Shown here piece by piece: positions 56,144 to 64,000 of a stretch of DNA of 64,000 bases. The notes beneath the pieces are model-generated. The model was not told the origin of the DNA and did no database searches. It was given only the letters and a program-made list of their open reading frames with translations. Location: the NCBI GenBank assembly GCA_001464815.1, contig LNDW01000024.1, forward strand, positions 130,712 to 194,711, written 5' to 3'. Origin of the DNA: Betaproteobacteria bacterium Ga0077527. Its GTDB lineage: Bacteria > Pseudomonadota > Gammaproteobacteria > Burkholderiales > SG8-41. The translations under genes and the position numbers were made by a program. Position 1 is the first letter of the stretch. Each line of letters starts with the position of its first letter.

Positions 56144-58219
56144 TCAGCCGCGGACGATCAGGCCGTCCACCGCAACCACCCCTTCACCTTCCTTGCGGAC
56201 GATCAGCGGGTTGATCTCGGCCTCGGCGATGTCGCCGAAAGCCGCCAGTTGCGAGAACGCCGCCACGGCCACGGCCAGCGCCTTGCAGTCGCCCCTGGTC
56301 ATGCCGCGGTAGCCGCGGATCACCGCCAGGCCCTTCACTTCCTCGATCATCTGCAGCGCGGTGTCTGGTGTCACCGGCGCGAGGCGCATCGCGAAGTCTT
56401 TGTAGATTTCGGCGAGCACGCCGCCGACGCCGATCACCACCAGCGGACCGACCTGTGGATCACGCTTGAAGCCGACGATGACCTCGGCCAGGCCGCGCTC
56501 CATGCGCTGCACCAGGATGCCGTTGAGTTTGGCCTGCGGATGTTTCGCTTTCACGCTGGCGAAGATCTTGTCGGCCGCCTGCTTCAGCTGCGCGGCATCG
56601 CCGATGTTCAGCACCACGCCGCCGGCATCGGTCTTGTGCGCGATGTCCGGCGACAGGATCTTCGCCACCACCGGATAAGTCATCTCGACCTTGGCGTTTG
56701 CGTCGGTCATCACCGCGGTCTGCGCCTGCGGCACGCCCAGCGTGCCGAACACCGCGCAGGCCTGCTGTTCGTTGAGCTGCTTGCCGGTGGCGGCTTGCAG
56801 CAGCGCGCCGGCCGCCGCGGTCGTCTGCGCATCGGTCTGCGGGATGTCGACGGGCGGCAGCCACTGTTTCCAGGCACGGATCGAGTCGGCACAGGATTCC
56901 GGTGTGCGGAAGCCTGCAACCCCTGCACTGGCCAGCAGTTTCAGCGAGGCTTCGGCATGCGGCGCGAGGAACACCGCCATCGCCTTGCCGCCACGGTCGG
57001 CCTCGACCATCGGCTCCACCGCGATCTGGGGCTGGAACTGCGCCGAGCTGCCTGCGACGGCCAGCACCAGGTCGCAATGGTCGGAGGCGAGCAGCGCGTT
57101 GAGCACGCCGCCGTAGATTTCCTTCTTTGCGCCGGCCAGCGTGAGGTCGGTGATCCGCGATTTGCTGATACCGATGTTTTTCTGTGCCAGTGCATCAACA
57201 ACCGCATCGGTCGGGCCGACGACATCGACGCCATAGGTGCCGATGCGGTCAACCACGCAGGCGGCACCACCGCCGGTGGTGGTCATCGCAGCGACGCGGT
57301 GCTGCCGGTTGGGCTTGCGCCCCTTGACCAGCGCCGGCAGCTCGAACAGCGCCTCCAGCGTATCCACGCGCAGCATGCCGTGGGCCTTGAAGAAGGCGTC
57401 CACGGCCTCGTCGGTGCCGGCCATCGCGCCGGTATGTGACGCGGCGAGGTCCTGGCCGACTTCGGAGCGGCCCAGCTTGTAGACAATGACCGGCTTGCTC
57501 GCCGCATAGGCGCGCCGCGCGGCCTCGGCGAGGTGCTTCGCGTCGCGGATGGTTTCCATGAACAGCAGGATCGCCTCGGTGTGCGGGTCGTCCACCAGCA
57601 GGCCGGCAAGCTCCCCGACGCCGAGATCGGCTTCGTTGCCCACCGAAATCAGTTTCGAGAAACCGACGCCGCGGCCCAGCCCGCGTGACATCAGTCCGCC
57701 CATCATGCTGCCCGACTGCGACACGATGGCGAGGCCGCCCGGCGTGATCTCGAGTTTTTCCAGCACTGCATTGACCGACAGCGCGAGGTGGGTCTGCGTG
57801 CTCATCAGGCCGATGCAGTTGGGGCCGACCAGCCGCGTGCTGCTGCCGCGGACCATGTCCACCAGCTCCTGCTGCTTCGCGCGCCCGGCTTCGCCGGTTT
57901 CGGCAAAACCGTCGCTGTACACCGTGACCACCGGGATTTTCTTGTCCACGCACTGCTTCACCGCGGCCGGTACCGCCTTCGCCGGGACCATGACAAAGGC
58001 ATGGTCAACCTCGCCCGGGATGGACGCGACATCCGGATATGCTTTCTCCCCGAAAACTTCGTCGCGGCCGGGGTTCACCGGAATGATTGATCCGGCATAA
58101 CCGTGGCGTTTCAGGTAGCGCTGCGGACGCGAGGTGTTTTTCTTTTCGTCACTCGAAGCGCCGATCAGCGCGATGGAGCGGGGGTCGAAAACAGCTTGAT
58201 AGAGTTTGTTGGTGGACAT
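56144..58219 (-). CDS. NDP-forming acyl-CoA synthetase (acetate-CoA ligase family)
   Basis: 691 residues from the ATG at 58217-58219. Fused architecture: CoA-binding domain (1-130; IALIGASSDEKKNTSRP), two succinyl-CoA-ligase-like domains with the phospho-His in LAASHTGAMAG near 280, and a C-terminal ATP-grasp (HKTDAGGVVLNI, GVGGVLAEIYKDF). It makes an acyl-CoA from an acid with NDP formation, or the reverse. Upstream lies an acyl-CoA dehydrogenase, separated by a CACAGAG repeat, so a route acid to acyl-CoA to enoyl-CoA is plausible. Substrate unknown. Confidence 0.9.
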   Translation of the reverse strand: MSTNKLYQAVFDPRSIALIGASSDEKKNTSRPQRYLKRHGYAGSIIPVNPGRDEVFGEKAYPDVASIPGEVDHAFVMVPAKAVPAAVKQCVDKKIPVVTVYSDGFAETGEAGRAKQQELVDMVRGSSTRLVGPNCIGLMSTQTHLALSVNAVLEKLEITPGGLAIVSQSGSMMGGLMSRGLGRGVGFSKLISVGNEADLGVGELAGLLVDDPHTEAILLFMETIRDAKHLAEAARRAYAASKPVIVYKLGRSEVGQDLAASHTGAMAGTDEAVDAFFKAHGMLRVDTLEALFELPALVKGRKPNRQHRVAAMTTTGGGAACVVDRIGTYGVDVVGPTDAVVDALAQKNIGISKSRITDLTLAGAKKEIYGGVLNALLASDHCDLVLAVAGSSAQFQPQIAVEPMVEADRGGKAMAVFLAPHAEASLKLLASAGVAGFRTPESCADSIRAWKQWLPPVDIPQTDAQTTAAAGALLQAATGKQLNEQQACAVFGTLGVPQAQTAVMTDANAKVEMTYPVVAKILSPDIAHKTDAGGVVLNIGDAAQLKQAADKIFASVKAKHPQAKLNGILVQRMERGLAEVIVGFKRDPQVGPLVVIGVGGVLAEIYKDFAMRLAPVTPDTALQMIEEVKGLAVIRGYRGMTRGDCKALAVAVAAFSQLAAFGDIAEAEINPLIVRKEGEGVVAVDGLIVRG

Positions 58220-58242
58220 GGCATTCAAGGTCAAAAGCGTTT

Positions 58243-58367
58243 GCCACAGAGGTTCTTGATACCCCCTTGCGGGGTGCACAGAGGGCGCAGAGAAAACCCG
58301 AAAAGCGCGAGTGCTGTTCCGGACTTTTGTTTTTGAAGTTCTCTGTGCTCTCTGTGCTCTCTGTGGC
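58243..58367. repeat. CACAGAG inverted repeat, copy 3, with a 24-base insertion
   Basis: Left arm starts GCCACAGAGG at 58243, is interrupted by a 24-base segment (58253-58276) holding an ACCCC-CTTGC-GGGGT hairpin, then continues CACAGAGGGCGCAGAG. Right arm (58338-58367) reads GTTCTCTGTGCTCTCTGTGC followed by TCTCTGTGGC. It occupies most of the gap between the acyl-CoA dehydrogenase and acyl-CoA synthetase genes. Confidence 0.8.
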
Positions 58368-58377
58368 TAAAAAGGTT

Positions 58378-59532
58378 TTAGCTTTTCGGCGGACGCTGCG
58401 AAAAGCTGCGCTCGAAAATGCCTTCGGCAATGCGGTTTTTCAGGATCTCGATTGAGCCGCCGGCGATCATCCAGCCGCGGCACTTGCGGAAGCAGTATTC
58501 GACCAATGATTCGTCGGTGTAGCCCATGCCGCCCATGATCTGCATCGCCTCGTTGCAGATGTCGAAGCCGGCCTGGTTGCAGAAGGCCTTGGCTATGGCG
58601 GTGTCCTCGGCCGAGGGGATGCCGTTGTCGGCGTTGACCGCGGCCTTGTAGAGCAGCAGCTGGCCGGCGTCGAGTTTCATTTTCATGTCGGCGAATTTCC
58701 ACTGCAGGCCCTGGAATTCGCAGAGCAGGCGGCCGAACTGCTTGCGCTGCATCGCCCATTCGCGGGCGATGTTGTAGGCGTAGCGGCCGAAGGCCAGCGA
58801 GCGCGCGGTATTGCCGATGCGCTCGACGTTGAATCCTGCGATCTGCTTCTTGAAGCCGCCTTCCTTCAGCATCACGTTTTCGGGGCCGACATAGACGTTG
58901 TCGAGATAGGTCTGCACCCACTCCTCGCCGTTGAGGAATTTTGCCGGCGCGCCCTGCTTGAAGCCGGGGGCGTCGCGCGGGATCAGCACCGAGCCGATGC
59001 CGCCGACGCCGGGGCCGAAGCGCACATAGGTCAGCATCACGTCGGCGTATGAGGCGTGGGTCTGGAACACTTTCACGCCGTTGATGCGGTAACCCTCGCC
59101 GTCGGGTGTGGCGCTGGTTTTGAGATCGGTCACCGCGGAACCCGCTTCCGGCTCGGTCATGCCGACGGTAATGACGGACTCGCCGGCAAGAATCTTGTCG
59201 AGGTAGCGCTTTTTCTGGTCCTTGGTGCCGTACTCGGCGAGCACGCGCACCGGGCCGAAGTTTCCGGCCTGGATCACGTCGGCGCTGCGCGGGCAGACCG
59301 AGGCGATGGTTTCGATGGCGATGATGGCGTCCATCAGCGAGCCGCCCTGGCCGCCATCCTCTTCCTTCATCGTGATGCCCATCAGGCCCTGCTCGGCCAT
59401 CAGTTTCGCAACATCCCAGGGATGTTCTTCCTGGTGCGCGCGCTTCAGCGCGCCGTCGCGCAGATGGCGCTCGGCAAAACCGCGCACGGCGTCGCGGAAC
59501 TGTTCCTGTTCGGGGGTGAATTTGAAATCCAT
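58378..59532 (-). CDS. Acyl-CoA dehydrogenase with atypical catalytic segment
   Basis: 384 residues. FAD motif VGMTEPEAGSAVTDLKTSA and the C-terminal QRKQFGRLLCEFQ are normal. The segment that normally holds the catalytic Glu (YEGTSEIQ) reads IAGGSIEI, so Glu is replaced by Gly at that position. Some dehydrogenases use a Glu elsewhere in the fold instead. The protein is an active or altered acyl-CoA dehydrogenase. A candidate TAAAAT -10 (minus strand, 59575-59580) is upstream. Confidence 0.88.
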   Translation of the reverse strand: MDFKFTPEQEQFRDAVRGFAERHLRDGALKRAHQEEHPWDVAKLMAEQGLMGITMKEEDGGQGGSLMDAIIAIETIASVCPRSADVIQAGNFGPVRVLAEYGTKDQKKRYLDKILAGESVITVGMTEPEAGSAVTDLKTSATPDGEGYRINGVKVFQTHASYADVMLTYVRFGPGVGGIGSVLIPRDAPGFKQGAPAKFLNGEEWVQTYLDNVYVGPENVMLKEGGFKKQIAGFNVERIGNTARSLAFGRYAYNIAREWAMQRKQFGRLLCEFQGLQWKFADMKMKLDAGQLLLYKAAVNADNGIPSAEDTAIAKAFCNQAGFDICNEAMQIMGGMGYTDESLVEYCFRKCRGWMIAGGSIEILKNRIAEGIFERSFSQRPPKS

Positions 59533-59574
59533 GATTTGAACCTGAGACGGGTTAAGCCGGTTGAAGGGAGAGCA

Positions 59575-59580
59575 ATTTTA
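59575..59580 (-). promoter_or_regulatory. Candidate -10 for the acyl-CoA dehydrogenase
   Basis: On the minus strand the sequence GGTAAAATTG gives TAAAAT, about 43 bases before the ATG. No convincing -35 was found. Confidence 0.3.
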
Positions 59581-59643
59581 CCGGCTGCTCACAGGGCAGT
59601 CAGCAGGCTGACCCGGATCCGCATCATGGATAAAATGCGGCGA

Positions 59644-59661
59644 AGTGCAATCGCTTGCACT
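59644..59661. terminator. Perfect short hairpin after the SMP-30 gene
   Basis: AGTGCAA-TCGC-TTGCACT (59644-59661) is a perfect seven-base stem with a four-base loop, 12 bases past the SMP-30 stop. It lacks a clear run of T on the minus strand, so it could be a weak terminator or a regulator site for the downstream acyl-CoA dehydrogenase. Confidence 0.4.
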
Positions 59662-59672
59662 CCGCCAGCGCC

Positions 59673-60575
59673 TCAGGGATAGATCGCCCAGCCGGTGCGG
59701 CCGGTTTCCGCGCGGAAAAAATGGCCTTGCGTGGTGGTGACGAACAGGGTCGTCATGTCGGGACCGCCGAAGCAGCAGTTGGTCGGGCGGATTGCCGGTA
59801 CCGGATGGGTTTCGAGTATGCGGCCGGTGGGCGAGAAGACATAGATCATCGGGCCCGCGCCGGCGACTTCCCAGCCGGCGGTGGCTACGATGTTGCCATC
59901 GATATCCAGTGTCATGCCGTCGATGCCGCGGTGCACGCCGCGATAGTCCTCACCCCAGGTGAACAGCGTCTGGTACGGGCCGAGGCTGCCGTCGTCGCGG
60001 ATCGGGTAGGCGCGCAGCTCGCGCGCGATGCCGGCGGTGAAGCTGCTTTCGGCGACGTAGAGGGTGTTCTGATCCTGCGACACCAGGATGCCGTTGGGCT
60101 GGGTGGTGTCGAACACGACACGGGTGATCGAGTAGCTGCCGTCCTTCTGCGGATCGAGGCGGTAGACCGCGCGGTGGTCGAGTTCTTCCTTCTCGGTCTT
60201 GTCGACATTGCCGTCATTCCACGGATTGGTGAACCAGATGCGGCCCTTGCGGTCGATGGCGAGATCATTGGGCGTGTTCAGGCGCTTGCCTTCGAACCTG
60301 TCGGCGATCACCACGTTTTTGCCGTCGGGATCAAAGCGCATCACGCTGCGTCCGCCCTGGCAGCAGCCAAATAGGCGTCCTTCGGCATCGAAAGCCAGTC
60401 CGTTGACTCGGTCCAGTCCGGTGCGCCACGGGGTGATGGCGTTGGTTTTCGGATCGCAACGGAAGATGGTGTTGGCGTGGATGTGGGTGAAGTAGATGTG
60501 CTCACCATCCCACACCGGGCCTTCGGTGATCGGCAGGCCGTCGGGTTTTTTCAGCAGTTCGAATTTCCACGCCAT
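59673..60575 (-). CDS. SMP-30/gluconolactonase-family hydrolase
   Basis: 300 residues, six-bladed beta-propeller. Metal and catalytic residues: Glu in ITEGPVWD (18), Asn in NTPNDLAID and Asp in IDGMTLDIDG. Hydrolyses a lactone or related ester. It follows the second MmgE/PrpD gene (69 bases) on the same strand and may open a lactone from that pathway. Confidence 0.88.
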   Translation of the reverse strand: MAWKFELLKKPDGLPITEGPVWDGEHIYFTHIHANTIFRCDPKTNAITPWRTGLDRVNGLAFDAEGRLFGCCQGGRSVMRFDPDGKNVVIADRFEGKRLNTPNDLAIDRKGRIWFTNPWNDGNVDKTEKEELDHRAVYRLDPQKDGSYSITRVVFDTTQPNGILVSQDQNTLYVAESSFTAGIARELRAYPIRDDGSLGPYQTLFTWGEDYRGVHRGIDGMTLDIDGNIVATAGWEVAGAGPMIYVFSPTGRILETHPVPAIRPTNCCFGGPDMTTLFVTTTQGHFFRAETGRTGWAIYP

Positions 60576-60644
60576 GATGTTTTCTCCGAAAAAAATCCCC
60601 CGCGAACGGGGGATGATCCTGATGCCGTTGCTCTTTTATATCGC

Positions 60645-62051
60645 TCAGGCCGTCAGCAGCGGACGCAGTTTGGTGATGCTGCCGATTTTCTCGATGTTCC
60701 ACACCGCATCGCAGAGCTTGCGCGAGCGTGCCGCACCAAGAATCGGCGCCATGAGGTGGTAGCACTTCTCGTCGACCTGGGCCCGGGTCATCGGGTTCTG
60801 CGCGGTGCCGAGCACTGCCTTGACGTGCTTGTTCAGGGTTTTGCCGTTTTTCAGCTTCAGTTCGAGAATGCCCTGGCGCGACGGCAGCGCCGCGGTCAGC
60901 GCATCGTCGCCGTAGAGCGTGATGCGTTTGCGCAGGTCGAGTACCTTCCTGTCGAACATGCGCTTCTCGTCGTGCGAAGACTTGAAGGTGACGATGCCGT
61001 CGATCAGCATCACCGCGCACAGGTGCTGCATGCAGATGTCGGGCATGTTGCGGTTGTCGGTGGTGTTGGCGGCCTGGTGGGCGACCCGGATCACCAGCTT
61101 GTCAACGTCTGCCGCCTTGACGCCGTGCTCACGGATCAGTTCGAGCAGGCCGTCGAGCGGCGCCTGGATCGGCGAACCCACCGACCAGCGCTTGATGTTG
61201 GTGTTCATTATTTCGTAGACCCTGCCCAGATCCTTGATCAGGCGCTGCGGCTGCGGTTTCAGGCCGATGCGGCGGGTTTCATCGTAGGCCACATAAAAAT
61301 TGCGCTCGCCGGAGAACACGTCTTCCACCGCGGTGAAACCCGAGGCGACCATCGAAGCCGCGGCGGTGCCGTTACGCGCCGGCATGCCACCGAAGTCGAA
61401 GGCTTTTTCAATGTGTTCCTCGTCGCGCATCCAGCACGAAATGCCCGAGCATTGCTGCGCGGTGTATGACAGCGCGTGGCGCATGCCGTTGTAGTCCAGG
61501 CCCGCCAGCAGCGAAGCCGCGGCGGCGGCACCGAAGCCGGGGCCGAAGCTGTGCGTCGAATGGCCGGCCTGGCGGAAATCATAGGGATGCAGTGACAGAT
61601 TGAGCCGTGCGCAGAGGTCGTAACCCAGCGCCACGGCGCGCAGCAGTTGCGTGCCGTTGGATTTTTCGCGTTCACCCATCGCCAGTGCCGCCGGCACGAT
61701 GGCGCAGCCGGGGTGCGACAGAGATGCGGCGTGTGAATCATCGGTCTCGTCGGCGTGGGCGAGCATGCCGTTGATGTGGGCGGCCTGCTCGGCGTTGGTG
61801 ACGATCTTCGAGCCGATCACCAGTGCCTGCGGCGCGCCGCCCAGCGTCTTGGCGTAGGCGATGGCCTTGGTGCCTGGCAGCAGGCGCGAGCCGGAGACCA
61901 TCGCGGCGATGGTGTCGAGCACGTGGTGCTTGGTTTTTTCGGCGACGGCTTTTGGCAGCGGTTTTTTTGCCGCTGCGGCCATGTAGGTGGCCAGTGTCTT
62001 CATCAGCGGCGACACGGTGGTTTTGGGATTGCTTTTGGATTTCTTGCTCAT
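60645..62051 (-). CDS. MmgE/PrpD family protein, paralogue 2
   Basis: 468 residues from the ATG at 62049-62051, overlapping the SDR stop (ATGA). Family segments: VLDTIAAMVSGSRLLPG, ADETDDSHAASLSHPG, GHSTHSFGPGFGAAAAASL and the cysteine-bearing YTAQQCSGIS. A Lys-rich N-terminus (KKSKSNPKTT) is unusual. It is clearly distinct from paralogue 1. Coupled with an SDR and Bug upstream and a lactonase downstream. Confidence 0.87.
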   Translation of the reverse strand: MSKKSKSNPKTTVSPLMKTLATYMAAAAKKPLPKAVAEKTKHHVLDTIAAMVSGSRLLPGTKAIAYAKTLGGAPQALVIGSKIVTNAEQAAHINGMLAHADETDDSHAASLSHPGCAIVPAALAMGEREKSNGTQLLRAVALGYDLCARLNLSLHPYDFRQAGHSTHSFGPGFGAAAAASLLAGLDYNGMRHALSYTAQQCSGISCWMRDEEHIEKAFDFGGMPARNGTAAASMVASGFTAVEDVFSGERNFYVAYDETRRIGLKPQPQRLIKDLGRVYEIMNTNIKRWSVGSPIQAPLDGLLELIREHGVKAADVDKLVIRVAHQAANTTDNRNMPDICMQHLCAVMLIDGIVTFKSSHDEKRMFDRKVLDLRKRITLYGDDALTAALPSRQGILELKLKNGKTLNKHVKAVLGTAQNPMTRAQVDEKCYHLMAPILGAARSRKLCDAVWNIEKIGSITKLRPLLTA

Positions 62052-62824
62052 GGCATGATCACTCCGCCGTTGATGTGAATGGATTGTCCGGTGATATAGC
62101 GTGCTTCCGGCCCGCACAACATGCGCACCATGGCCGCGATTTCCTGGGGTTCGCCGCGCCGGCCGACCAGCGGCAGGGTCTTGCGGTGGTCGGGGCGGGC
62201 CGGCGCACCGGGCAGGCCGCGCACGGTGTCGATCGGCCCCGGCACCACGCAGTTCACGGTGATGTTGTTTTCAGCAAGGTCATGAGCCACCGCCTTGGTC
62301 ATCGCGGCGAGGCCGCCCTTGGCCGCCACCACATGCGAGCGGTGCAGCGCGCCCTTGTGGCCGGTGAGCCCGCCGATATAGATCAGCGTGCCGCCGCCGG
62401 CCTTGATCAGGTGCGGCAATGCCGCCTGCGACACCAGGAAGGCGCCATCCAGCACGGTCGAAATCACGCGCTTCCACTCTTCATATGTGATGCTTGCAAA
62501 GGGGGTCTCGGCGCGAATCGCGGCGTTGCTGACCACCATGTCGAGGCGGCCGAACTGCTTCACGGTTTCATCGACCAGGTGCTGCACCGCCTTCGGATCG
62601 GTGATGTCGCCCATGCACAGTGCGGCGCGGCCGCCGGCTTTCTGGATCATCGCCACCGTTTCCTCGCCGGCTTCACGCGAAGTGTTGGCGTTGATCATCA
62701 CCGCGGCGCCGCCCGCGGCGAGCGAGCGCGAAATGGCGCGGCCGATGTTGCGCGCGCCGCCGGTGACCAGTGCGACCTTGCCGGCGAATTCATCGCCGGG
62801 CCGCATTCCTATCGGGGAGGACAT
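62048..62824 (-). CDS. SDR family protein lacking the canonical Tyr/Ser
   Basis: 258 residues. The nucleotide motif TGGARNIG and NAG-type stretch VSNAAIRAE are normal. The active-site region reads IGGLTG where Ser is expected and SHVVAAKGG where Y-x-x-x-K is expected, so only the lysine remains. It may use another acid or bind without catalysis. Its stop overlaps the PrpD start by four bases, and a Bug gene lies 20 bases upstream. Confidence 0.85.
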   Translation of the reverse strand: MSSPIGMRPGDEFAGKVALVTGGARNIGRAISRSLAAGGAAVMINANTSREAGEETVAMIQKAGGRAALCMGDITDPKAVQHLVDETVKQFGRLDMVVSNAAIRAETPFASITYEEWKRVISTVLDGAFLVSQAALPHLIKAGGGTLIYIGGLTGHKGALHRSHVVAAKGGLAAMTKAVAHDLAENNITVNCVVPGPIDTVRGLPGAPARPDHRKTLPLVGRRGEPQEIAAMVRMLCGPEARYITGQSIHINGGVIMP

Positions 62825-62844
62825 AAATATTCCTTTAAAAACAA

Positions 62845-63816
62845 TTAGTTAGAAGAAATCTTGGCTTCGCGCACCAGCTTGCCCCATTTTGCGATCTGGC
62901 CATTCAGGTAAGTCGTGAATTCCTGTGGCGTGTTCGCGACCAGCTCCGCGCCCTGCACGGCCGCGCGTTCCTTGATGTCGGCCAGTGTGGTCACCTGCCT
63001 TATTTCGCGCCCCAGGCGTTCAATCACCGTCGCCGACGTGCCGCGCGGCGTCATCACCCCGTTCCACGCACTGACATCAAAACCGGGCAGACCGGACTCG
63101 GCGACTGTGGGAATGTCGGGCAACGCGCCCGAGCGGTTCTGTGAGCCCACGGCGATGGCGCGGGCGCGGCCGCTTTTGACAAAAGGCAGCGCTGCCGGCA
63201 CGGAAGCAAAAGTGAACTGTGTTTCGCCGCTGACCACCGAAGTGAGTTGTGCGCCCGTGCCTTTGTACGGCACATGCACGATATCGATCTTGGCCATCGA
63301 TTTCAGCAGTTCCCCCGAAAGGTGTGCCGTGGCGCCGGTGGTGCCCGCCGCGTAGTTGATCTTGCCTGGCCGCGCCCTGGCGTAGGCGATCAGCTCAGGC
63401 ACGGTCTTTACCGGCAGGTTGTTGTTGACCAGCAGCACGCCGGGGAACAACGCGAACAGGCTGACCCGCTCGAAGCTCTTGATCGAGTCGTAGGACAGCC
63501 TGGGATGCAGGCTGGGCATCACCGAAAAACTGGTGTGGGTGTAGAGCACGGTGTAGCCGTCGGGCACTGCCTGCGAAACGATTTCCGAAGACACGATGCC
63601 GCCGCCGCCGGGGCGGTTGTCGATCACCACCTGCTGGCCGAGGCGTTCGCCGAGGGACTGCGCCAGCATCCGCGACATGATGTCGGTGGTGCCACCCGGT
63701 GCCGAGATCACCACCATGCGGATCGGCCGTTCGGGGTAGGCCGCGGCGGCCGGCAGCACCGGCAGCAGTGCGAGCAGGGTGCAGGCGGCGCGGACGCCTT
63801 GCGCGGACAGTCGCAT
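62845..63816 (-). CDS. Bug/TctC-type periplasmic substrate receptor
   Basis: 323 residues from the ATG at 63814-63816, which has GAGGAGA upstream; an in-frame ATG at 63864 is not supported. Signal peptide 1-26 (LPAAAA), loops ISAPGGTTD at 37-45 and IDNRPGGGG, and VPYKGTGAQL. It leads the minus-strand group Bug-SDR-PrpD-SMP-30. Confidence 0.9.
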   Translation of the reverse strand: MRLSAQGVRAACTLLALLPVLPAAAAYPERPIRMVVISAPGGTTDIMSRMLAQSLGERLGQQVVIDNRPGGGGIVSSEIVSQAVPDGYTVLYTHTSFSVMPSLHPRLSYDSIKSFERVSLFALFPGVLLVNNNLPVKTVPELIAYARARPGKINYAAGTTGATAHLSGELLKSMAKIDIVHVPYKGTGAQLTSVVSGETQFTFASVPAALPFVKSGRARAIAVGSQNRSGALPDIPTVAESGLPGFDVSAWNGVMTPRGTSATVIERLGREIRQVTTLADIKERAAVQGAELVANTPQEFTTYLNGQIAKWGKLVREAKISSN

Positions 63817-64000
63817 CGTTGATTTCTCCTCGTGTGTGGGGGCGGGTCGTGTGCGGAAGGCCACGGCAGCGGTTGCGCGGCAGACAGCGCCGGGCGATTC
63901 TAGCAGCCCTCTTTCGCTCCAGTGACTGCATGTCCGTACTGTAAAATATTGCTTTAATCACCGGCCGTTTGCGCCAGGGACCCTGCGGTGGAAAAGGCAG
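63817..64000. other. Divergent upstream region at the window end
   Basis: It holds the leader of the Bug gene and, on the plus strand, TAAAAT at 63942-63947 (GTAAAATATT) and AGGGA followed by a GTG at 63988 (Met-Glu-Lys-Ala). The latter may be the start of a plus-strand gene that continues beyond the window; too little is visible to say more. Confidence 0.3.

Noticed and set aside
54911..57439. Two plus-strand frames of about 400 codons each opposite MmgE/PrpD and the acyl-CoA synthetase
   Set aside because: High-GC shadows; the minus-strand genes carry all catalytic motifs and tight spacing.
10871..58367. CACAGAG arms considered as a CRISPR array or tandem-repeat locus
   Set aside because: Copies are scattered, the internal units are too short and imperfect, arms are inverted and no spacers or cas genes exist.

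Overview
The window looks like a chromosomal segment of a GC-rich betaproteobacterium, probably Burkholderiales-like. The housekeeping order LysM protein / def / fmt / rsmB / DUF4390 / ntrY / ntrX, followed by tkt / gap / pgk / pyk / aldolase, is typical of that class. So is the large number of orphan Bug (TctC-type) solute receptors. I see no rRNA, tRNA, CRISPR, prophage or complete insertion sequence.

Layout. (1) 1-7708: envelope LysM gene (partial, minus), then a plus-strand run of peptide deformylase, Met-tRNA formyltransferase, RsmB, a DUF4390 exported protein and the NtrY/NtrX two-component pair. (2) 7812-14856: lower glycolysis and pentose-phosphate genes, with a class I (Schiff-base) aldolase in the last position. 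(3) 14906-15988: a COG0523 (CobW-like) metallochaperone GTPase whose promoter overlaps a 19-bp palindrome resembling a Zur box. (4) 16170-26239: a plus-strand catabolic run (amidohydrolase, basic-tailed cupin, two-subunit aconitase X, Bug receptor, acyl-CoA dehydrogenase, carboxyltransferase, Bug receptor, second carboxyltransferase) that ends at an intrinsic terminator. An enolase-superfamily enzyme and an LpxR-like deacylase follow. (5) 28833-34548: AraC regulator, amidase, a second amidohydrolase and a frameshifted catalase-like gene. (6) 34654-39864 (minus): EamA transporter, small membrane protein, enoyl-CoA hydratase, two Bug receptors, 2-hydroxyacid dehydrogenase. (7) 39987-46438: dapE and a GGDEF cyclase (plus), then a flavoprotein, corA, and LeuD/LeuC-like hydro-lyase (minus). 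(8) 46482-53739: gamma-glutamyltransferase, Bug receptors, a cupin-like protein, a PEP mutase/isocitrate lyase family enzyme, a Bug relic and a broken TylF-type methyltransferase. (9) 53761-63816 (minus): two Bug + MmgE/PrpD modules with acyl-CoA synthetase, acyl-CoA dehydrogenase, SMP-30 lactonase and SDR.

How the genes work together. Most of 16-64 kb appears devoted to capture and breakdown of organic acids and amides. Periplasmic Bug receptors are paired with hydrolases (amidase, amidohydrolases, gamma-glutamyltransferase), hydro-lyases (AcnX, LeuCD-like, MmgE/PrpD, enoyl-CoA hydratase) and CoA-ester enzymes. No TctA/TctB membrane subunits and no biotin carboxylase lie in the window, so receptors and carboxyltransferases must use partners encoded elsewhere or act differently from the textbook systems.

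The best candidate for an undescribed system is the 16-26 kb AcnX/cupin/twin-carboxyltransferase operon. Other signals are an NtrX whose AAA+ ATPase motifs are eroded, three copies of a CACAGAG-type inverted repeat, three gene relics (catalase-like, TylF-like, Bug), and an SDR and an acyl-CoA dehydrogenase that lack canonical catalytic residues. Everything here is from reading the sequence; no database search was run.
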